Assembly (NCBI RefSeq): GCF_013408985.1
Contig: NZ_JACBZT010000001.1
Span: 4,853,197-4,917,196, forward strand
From: Petropleomorpha daqingensis
GTDB lineage: Bacteria > Actinomycetota > Actinomycetes > Mycobacteriales > Geodermatophilaceae
Length of the DNA stretch: 64,000 nt
Direction of reading: 5' to 3'
Made by a program: the position numbers and the translations under genes. The notes beneath the pieces are model-generated. The model was not told the origin of the DNA and did no database searches. It worked only from the letters and a program-made list of their open reading frames with translations. Every line of letters starts with the position of its first letter. Position 1 is the stretch's first letter. Of this stretch, positions 59,489 through 64,000 are shown piece by piece.

Positions 59489-61893
59489 GCCTGTTCTCCT
59501 TCGAACGTCGTCGAGACGGGCAGCTCGCCGGCTGACGGGCCGGACGAGAGGACGAACGGGCCGCGCTCGACGGCCCAGCCGTCGTCCGTCCAGTGCCGCA
59601 TGGTGCGGGTGGCGATCTCGACCGGGACGTCGACGGTCTCGCCGGCGTCGGCCGTGACGACGGCGAATCCGGCCAGCCACTGCACCGGCCGCTCGACCGC
59701 CGAGCCGGGTCGGGACGCGTAGACCTGCACGACCTGCTTGCCGCGGCGGTCGCCGGTGTTCTTCACCCGGACGGTGGCCGTGGTGGCGTCGGCCTCGATC
59801 GACTGCCATTCCCAGGTGGTGTAGCCGAGGCCGTGGCCGAACCAGAACGCCGGCGTTGCGCCGTCGCGCAGGTAGGCGCGGTGGCCGATGTGCAGGCCCT
59901 CGGTGTACTCGAGCCGGCCCTCGGTCGGGGTGGTCGTGGTGACCGGGGCGGCGGCCAGCGCGGTCGGCCAGGTGGTGGGCAGCCGGCCGCCGGGCTCGAC
60001 CACGCCGAGCAGCACGTCGGCCAGGGCGTTGCCGAACTCCATCCCCGGGAACCAGCTCACCAGCACCGCCGCGACCTCGTCGCGCCACGGCAGCTCGACC
60101 GGGGCTCCGGCGTTGACCACGACAACGGTGCGCGGGTTGACCGCGGCGACGGCACGGACCAGCTCGTCCTGCCGGCCGGGCAGCGCCAGCGACGTCCGGT
60201 CGAATCCTTCGCTCTCGACGTCCTCGCTGGTGCCGACCACGACGACGGCGACGTCACTGCTGCGGGCGAGCTCGACGGCGCGGGCCAGCTCCTCGTCCGG
60301 GCCGGCGACCGGCGGGCCCACCACCAGGCCGACCCGGAAGATGAAGCCGTTCGCCGGCCAGCGGTAGCGGAGCACCACGTCGACCCGCCGCCCGGCACGC
60401 AGCTCCCGCGAGGTGGCGTGCTGCGGCGGCTGGGCGAACACCTGGTGGATGTCGAACTCCGCGGGCTCGACGGTCTCGTCCAGCACCGGGACGCCGTCGA
60501 GCTCGAGGGCGCAGCGGCCGGGGCCGGCCACGCCGACCCGCCACTCACCGTCCTCGTCGGGCGTGAACGCGGTGCGGATCTCCAGGCCTGCGGCGCCCTC
60601 GGGGACGTCGTGCAGCAGCCGGATGATCATCGCGGTGCCGACCGCCTGCTCGGCGAGCGTCGTCCCCTCGGCGTCCACCCAGCGGAGCAGCACGGGCCCG
60701 GTCAGCTCGTCGGCCCGCACCGGGCGCAGCTTGTCCGACAGCAGGGTGCCGACGGCGGTGACCACCTCTGCCCGCCCGGCGAGGGCGTCGCGGAGGCCGG
60801 CGAACGGGGTGACGACGTACGGCAGCGGAACGCTGGCCGACCCGCCGCCGAGCGCGCGGGCGTCCTTGGCGCCGGGGCCGAGCACGGCGACCTTGTGCAG
60901 CGTGTCCGCCGCGAGCGGCAGCACGCCGTCGTTGCGCAGCAGGACGGCGGCCGAGGCGGCGGCCTCCCGGGCGAGCGGGGCGGCGTCCTCGATCCGGCCG
61001 GTCTCCGGCTTCGTCGTCTCGAAGCCCTCCAGCGCACCGGTACGGGCGGCCAGCAGGAGTAGCCGGCGGACCTTGGCGTCGATCGCCGCCTCCGGCACCC
61101 GGCCGGCGCGCACCGCCTCGACGAGCGGCTCGCGCCACTGCGGCTCGGGGCCGGGCATGGTCAGGTCGAGAGCGGCACGGGCAGCGGGCTCGCCGTGATA
61201 CGTGGCGCCCCAGTCGGAGACGACGACGCCGTCGAAGCCCCACTCCCCCTTGAGCGGCTCGGTGAGCAGGTCGTTCTCGGTCAACGGCGCACCGTTGACG
61301 CCGTTGTAGGCCGCCATGACCATCCACGGGTCGGCGTCCTCGACCACCTGCTCGAACGGCGCGAGGTACAGCTCGCGCAGCGTGCGCTCGTCGACCCGGT
61401 TGTCGACGCTCATCCGGTCGGTCTCGGCGTCGTTGGCCACGTAGTGCTTGGGGCAGGCACCGATCCCGTGCTCCTGAACGCCGCGCACGTAGGCGGTGGC
61501 CAGCCGACCGGACAGCAGCGGGTCCTCGGACATGCACTCGAAGTGCCGCCCGCCGAGCGGCGTCCGGTGCAGGTTGATCGTCGGGCCGAGGACGACGTCG
61601 ACGCCCTTGCGCACGGCCTCGCCGGCCAGCAGCCCGCCGATCCGCCGCAGCAGGTCCTCGTCCCAGCTCGCCGCCATGCCCGATCCGGACGGCAGCGCCG
61701 CGGAGGGCTCGAGCTCGGTGTCGGTTCCGCCGCGAACGCCGACCGGGCCGTCGGAGACGGTGATCGAGCGCAGACCGATCTCCGGGACCGCCTCGAGCGT
61801 CCAGGCCCCGGCGCCGGACAGCAGGCGCACCTTCGTCTCGAGATCCAGCTTGCCGAGCAGTCCGTCCAGATCGACGTCCAGGTGCGAGGCCAC
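59485..61893 (-). CDS. GH3 beta-glucosidase with PA14 domain
   Basis: An 802-residue GH3 enzyme: [13 protein letters not shown], nucleophile Asp227 in [12 protein letters not shown], then a second domain interrupted by a PA14 insert (about 375-520; [36 protein letters not shown]) and the acid/base region [16 protein letters not shown]14 inserts shape the pocket in beta-glucosidases that act on plant and ginsenoside-type glycosides. No signal peptide. GTG 61893 is chosen because GGAGA stands just upstream; GTG 61908 would add five residues. First gene after the repeated hairpin. Confidence 0.9.
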   Translation of the reverse strand: MASHLDVDLDGLLGKLDLETKVRLLSGAGAWTLEAVPEIGLRSITVSDGPVGVRGGTDTELEPSAALPSGSGMAASWDEDLLRRIGGLLAGEAVRKGVDVVLGPTINLHRTPLGGRHFECMSEDPLLSGRLATAYVRGVQEHGIGACPKHYVANDAETDRMSVDNRVDERTLRELYLAPFEQVVEDADPWMVMAAYNGVNGAPLTENDLLTEPLKGEWGFDGVVVSDWGATYHGEPAARAALDLTMPGPEPQWREPLVEAVRAGRVPEAAIDAKVRRLLLLAARTGALEGFETTKPETGRIEDAAPLAREAAASAAVLLRNDGVLPLAADTLHKVAVLGPGAKDARALGGGSASVPLPYVVTPFAGLRDALAGRAEVVTAVGTLLSDKLRPVRADELTGPVLLRWVDAEGTTLAEQAVGTAMIIRLLHDVPEGAAGLEIRTAFTPDEDGEWRVGVAGPGRCALELDGVPVLDETVEPAEFDIHQVFAQPPQHATSRELRAGRRVDVVLRYRWPANGFIFRVGLVVGPPVAGPDEELARAVELARSSDVAVVVVGTSEDVESEGFDRTSLALPGRQDELVRAVAAVNPRTVVVVNAGAPVELPWRDEVAAVLVSWFPGMEFGNALADVLLGVVEPGGRLPTTWPTALAAAPVTTTTPTEGRLEYTEGLHIGHRAYLRDGATPAFWFGHGLGYTTWEWQSIEADATTATVRVKNTGDRRGKQVVQVYASRPGSAVERPVQWLAGFAVVTADAGETVDVPVEIATRTMRHWTDDGWAVERGPFVLSSGPSAGELPVSTTFEGEQA

Positions 61894-61913
61894 AGTTCTC
61901 CAGTTCACGAGAG

Positions 61914-61959
61914 GTGGTTTCGCGTGCTTAACCGCGCGCGGTTAAGCACGCGAAACCAC
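61914..61959 (-). terminator. Repeated hairpin element, copy 2
   Basis: Arms 61914-61933 and 61940-61959 (20 bases, perfect) match copy 1 at 18444-18489 except for one compensated pair. Here it stands between same-strand genes: after the OppF-type gene and only 21 bases before the GH3 start, so it may end the transporter transcript or be a processing/attenuation point. Confidence 0.65.
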
Positions 61960-61975
61960 ATAAGAGGGGACGGTG

Positions 61976-62992
61976 CTAGAGGGCGCGGACCTGCTCGGCG
62001 TGGTGGCAGGCGGTGCGGGTGTCCCCGACCAGCCGCAGGGGCGGGCGCTGCTCCACGCAGACGTCGGTGGCCAGCGGGCAGCGGGGCACGAACGGGCACC
62101 CGGTCGCCGACGGCGCCGCCGCGCCCGCGGTCCCGAAGCCGGCGGCCTCGCGCGCGGCGCGGCGGGCGGCCTGCTCGGCCGGTCGCGGCACCGGTGCGGC
62201 GGCGGTCAGCGCCACCGTGTACGGGTGCCGGGGCGTGGAGTTCACCGCCTCGACCGGGCCGGTCTCCATGATCTGGCCGCGGTAGAGCACCACGGTGCGC
62301 TGCGACAGGAACCGCACGACGCCGAGGTCGTGCGCGATGAACAGGAACGACAGCCCGCGCTGGTCGCGCAGGTCGGCGAGCAGGTTGAGCACCTGGGCCT
62401 GGGTGGACAGGTCCAGCGCCGACACCGGCTCGTCGAGGACGACGACCTTCGGGTCACACACCAGCGCCCGCGCGATGGCGATCCGCTGCCGCTGACCGCC
62501 GGAGAACTGCGCCGGGTAGCGGTCGATCGCGTCGCCCGGCAGACCGACGGACTCGAGGCCGCTCCGGGCCTTCAGCAGAGCCTCGGAACCCTTGATCCCC
62601 ATCAGCCGCAGCGGCTCGACCAGCGTCTGGCCGATCGTCCGCGCTGGGTTGAGCGAGGAGTACGGGTCCTGGAACACGACCCGCAGGTCGGCCACCTGCG
62701 TGCTGCGCTTCTTCAGCGACATCGAGGTGATGTCCTGCCCGTGCACGCGCACGGCGCCGGCCGACGGCAGCTGCAGGCCGAGCACGGCCTTGCCGATCGT
62801 CGACTTGCCCGAGCCGGACTCGCCGACCAGGCCGAGGGTCTCCCCCGGCGCGATGTCGAAGCTGACGCCGTCCACGGCCGGCGGGGCGTTGCGCGCCTTG
62901 CGGCCGGAGCCGTAGCGGACGACGAGGTCGCGGACCTCGAGCGCCGGGGTGGTGGTCTGCGACGCGGGAACGGTGTCAGCAGGGGCGGTCAT
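61976..62992 (-). CDS. Oligopeptide/glycoside ABC transporter ATPase, OppF/DppF type
   Basis: A 338-residue ABC ATPase: Walker A GESGSGKS (57-64), Q-loop VFQDPYSSLNPARTI, signature FSGGQRQRIAIARAL, Walker B VVVLDEPVSALD, and the C-terminal zinc/Cys motif CPFVPRCPLATDVC of Opp/Dpp ATPases. Opp-type transporters import peptides but in actinomycetes and hyperthermophiles often carry oligosaccharides or glycosides. The gene order (OppD, OppF, then glycosidases) favours sugar-glycoside uptake. Confidence 0.9.
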   Translation of the reverse strand: MTAPADTVPASQTTTPALEVRDLVVRYGSGRKARNAPPAVDGVSFDIAPGETLGLVGESGSGKSTIGKAVLGLQLPSAGAVRVHGQDITSMSLKKRSTQVADLRVVFQDPYSSLNPARTIGQTLVEPLRLMGIKGSEALLKARSGLESVGLPGDAIDRYPAQFSGGQRQRIAIARALVCDPKVVVLDEPVSALDLSTQAQVLNLLADLRDQRGLSFLFIAHDLGVVRFLSQRTVVLYRGQIMETGPVEAVNSTPRHPYTVALTAAAPVPRPAEQAARRAAREAAGFGTAGAAAPSATGCPFVPRCPLATDVCVEQRPPLRLVGDTRTACHHAEQVRAL

Positions 62993-64000
62993 GAGGACAC
63001 TCCAGCGGTCGGGGCGGGTTCGACTGCGGTCTCGGCGCCGACCTCGTCGACCTCCCAGGCCACGTTCGCCCGGGCCAGCTCGTCGACGCGGATGCACAGC
63101 ACCGACCCGTCGCCGTGCGCGGGCAGCGATCCGAACGGGACGGTGCACTGCTCCTGGGCGAACTGGCAGCGGGTCGCGAACCGGCAGCCGGTCGGCCACG
63201 AACCGGGCGGCGGCACGGTTCCGGCGATCGAGGCCAGCCGCAGCGGCACCGGCTCGCCCTCGGGCACGTGCGGGTTCGCACCCAGCAGCGCCATCGTGTA
63301 CGGGTGCGACGGGTCGTCCAGCACGGCCGCGGCCGCGCCGGACTCGACGACCTCGCCGGCATACATGACGGCGACGTCGTCGCACAGGTCGGCGACCACG
63401 CCCAGGTCGTGGGACACGATGACCACCGAGAGGCCGGTGTCCTTCACCAGCGACCGCAGCAGCGACAGGATCTCGGCCTGCACGGTCACGTCGAGGGCGG
63501 TGGTCGGCTCGTCGGCGATGAGCAGCTTCGGCTCGCCGGTCAGCGCCAGGGCGATGCAGACGCGCTGCGCCATCCCACCCGAGAGCTGGTGCGGGTAGCT
63601 CTTCAGCACCCGCTCGGCGTCGACGATGCCGACGCTGCGCAGGAGCTCGGCGGCGATCTGCCGGGCGACCGGCCGCGAGACCTTGCGGAACCGCTTGATC
63701 GGCTGGATCAGCTGGTAGGCGATCGAGAACATCGGGTCCAGCGCCACCATCGGCTCCTGGGAGATCATCGCGATCTCCCGGCCGCGGACCTCGTTGAGCT
63801 GCGTCTCGGAGAGCCCGACCAGCTCGCGGTCGGTCCAGCGGATCGAGCCGCCGGAGATCGCGACGCCGTCCGGGAGCAGACCCATGAGCGACCGCGCCGT
63901 CATCGTCTTGCCGCAGCCGGACTCGCCGACCAGGCCGAGCACGGTGCCCGGCCGCAGCGCGAAGCCCACTCCGGTGACCAGGTCCGGGCCGTCGTCGACG
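62989..64000 (-). CDS. ABC transporter ATPase, OppD/DppD type (N-terminus beyond window)
   Basis: About 337 codons of a DppD-like ATPase; the frame stays open to the right edge, so a few N-terminal residues or more are missing. Walker A GESGCGKT, Q-loop ISQEPMVALDPMFSI, signature LSGGMAQRVCIALAL, Walker B LLIADEPTTALD and C-terminal Cys motif CRFATRCQFAQEQC are present. Its stop overlaps the OppF ATG. Permease and binding-protein genes should lie to the right. Confidence 0.9.
   Translation of the reverse strand, partial: VDDGPDLVTGVGFALRPGTVLGLVGESGCGKTMTARSLMGLLPDGVAISGGSIRWTDRELVGLSETQLNEVRGREIAMISQEPMVALDPMFSIAYQLIQPIKRFRKVSRPVARQIAAELLRSVGIVDAERVLKSYPHQLSGGMAQRVCIALALTGEPKLLIADEPTTALDVTVQAEILSLLRSLVKDTGLSVVIVSHDLGVVADLCDDVAVMYAGEVVESGAAAAVLDDPSHPYTMALLGANPHVPEGEPVPLRLASIAGTVPPPGSWPTGCRFATRCQFAQEQCTVPFGSLPAHGDGSVLCIRVDELARANVAWEVDEVGAETAVEPAPTAGVSS

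Noticed and set aside
48735-61893. Possible degeneration of the three large glycosidase families by frameshift
   Set aside because: All GH3, GH2 and GH78 genes are full length with catalytic residues present.

Overview
The window is very GC-rich and densely coding, with many GTG starts, ATGA/GTGA start-stop overlaps and many TetR/MarR/ROK regulators paired with drug-type exporters. This points to a soil-type actinomycete chromosome. A Geodermatophilaceae-like bacterium would fit, but that family name is inference only. No rRNA, tRNA, CRISPR array, transposase or phage gene was seen.

Region 1 (1-18,435) is the highlight: a probable C-glycoside catabolic island. A minus-strand chain of 17 genes (16,870 down to the left edge) is built mostly with 4-base overlaps. 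In transcription order it encodes a Gfo/Idh oxidoreductase, a two-domain redoxin, a lone MsmK/UgpC-type ABC ATPase, C-glycoside deglycosidase (CGD) alpha and beta subunits, a second beta and alpha, two tandem GMC flavoprotein oxidoreductases, a beta-alpha CGD fusion protein, an esterase, a further alpha and beta, a TIM-barrel isomerase, a GH43 glycosidase, another Gfo/Idh protein and an MFS transporter. A fifth beta-alpha pair reads divergently (17,081-18,435). Family knowledge suggests the sequence: the flavoenzyme oxidises the sugar at C3, CGD alpha/beta cleaves the sugar-aglycone C-C bond, and Gfo/Idh and TIM-barrel enzymes process the released keto-sugar.

Region 2 (18,492-29,793) is a regulator/exporter block: an MFS pump, a small ACT-like protein, TetR-MMPL, an alpha/beta hydrolase, a DUF808 membrane protein, TetR divergent from a flavoprotein monooxygenase, MarR-MFS and another TetR. 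Several regulators have clear palindromic operators.

Region 3 (29,996-36,540) is a xylose cluster: xylB and xylA divergent from a ROK repressor. It is followed by two facing 3' gene remnants (an ABC sugar permease and an MFS permease) that mark a deletion or rearrangement scar, and by a GH3 glycosidase.

Region 4 (36,599-47,776) is mixed housekeeping and accessory: patatin, APC permease, HAD phosphatase, TetR-MFS, a GT39-like membrane glycosyltransferase, an F420/LLM-type oxidoreductase, a B3/4 protein and small membrane proteins.

Region 5 (47,773-64,000) is a second glycoside operon, on the minus strand: OppD/OppF-type ABC ATPases, then GH3, GH78, esterase, GH78, GH2, GH3 and Gfo/Idh. None of the glycosidases shows a signal peptide, so intact (probably rhamnosylated) glycosides are likely imported and trimmed inside the cell. 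Together with Region 1 this would let the organism strip O-linked sugars and then break C-linked sugars of plant glycosides such as flavonoids.

Long near-perfect palindromes punctuate gene ends throughout. One of them occurs twice with a compensatory base change. Several regulator genes appear to be leaderless, with a -10-like hexamer six or seven bases before a GTG.
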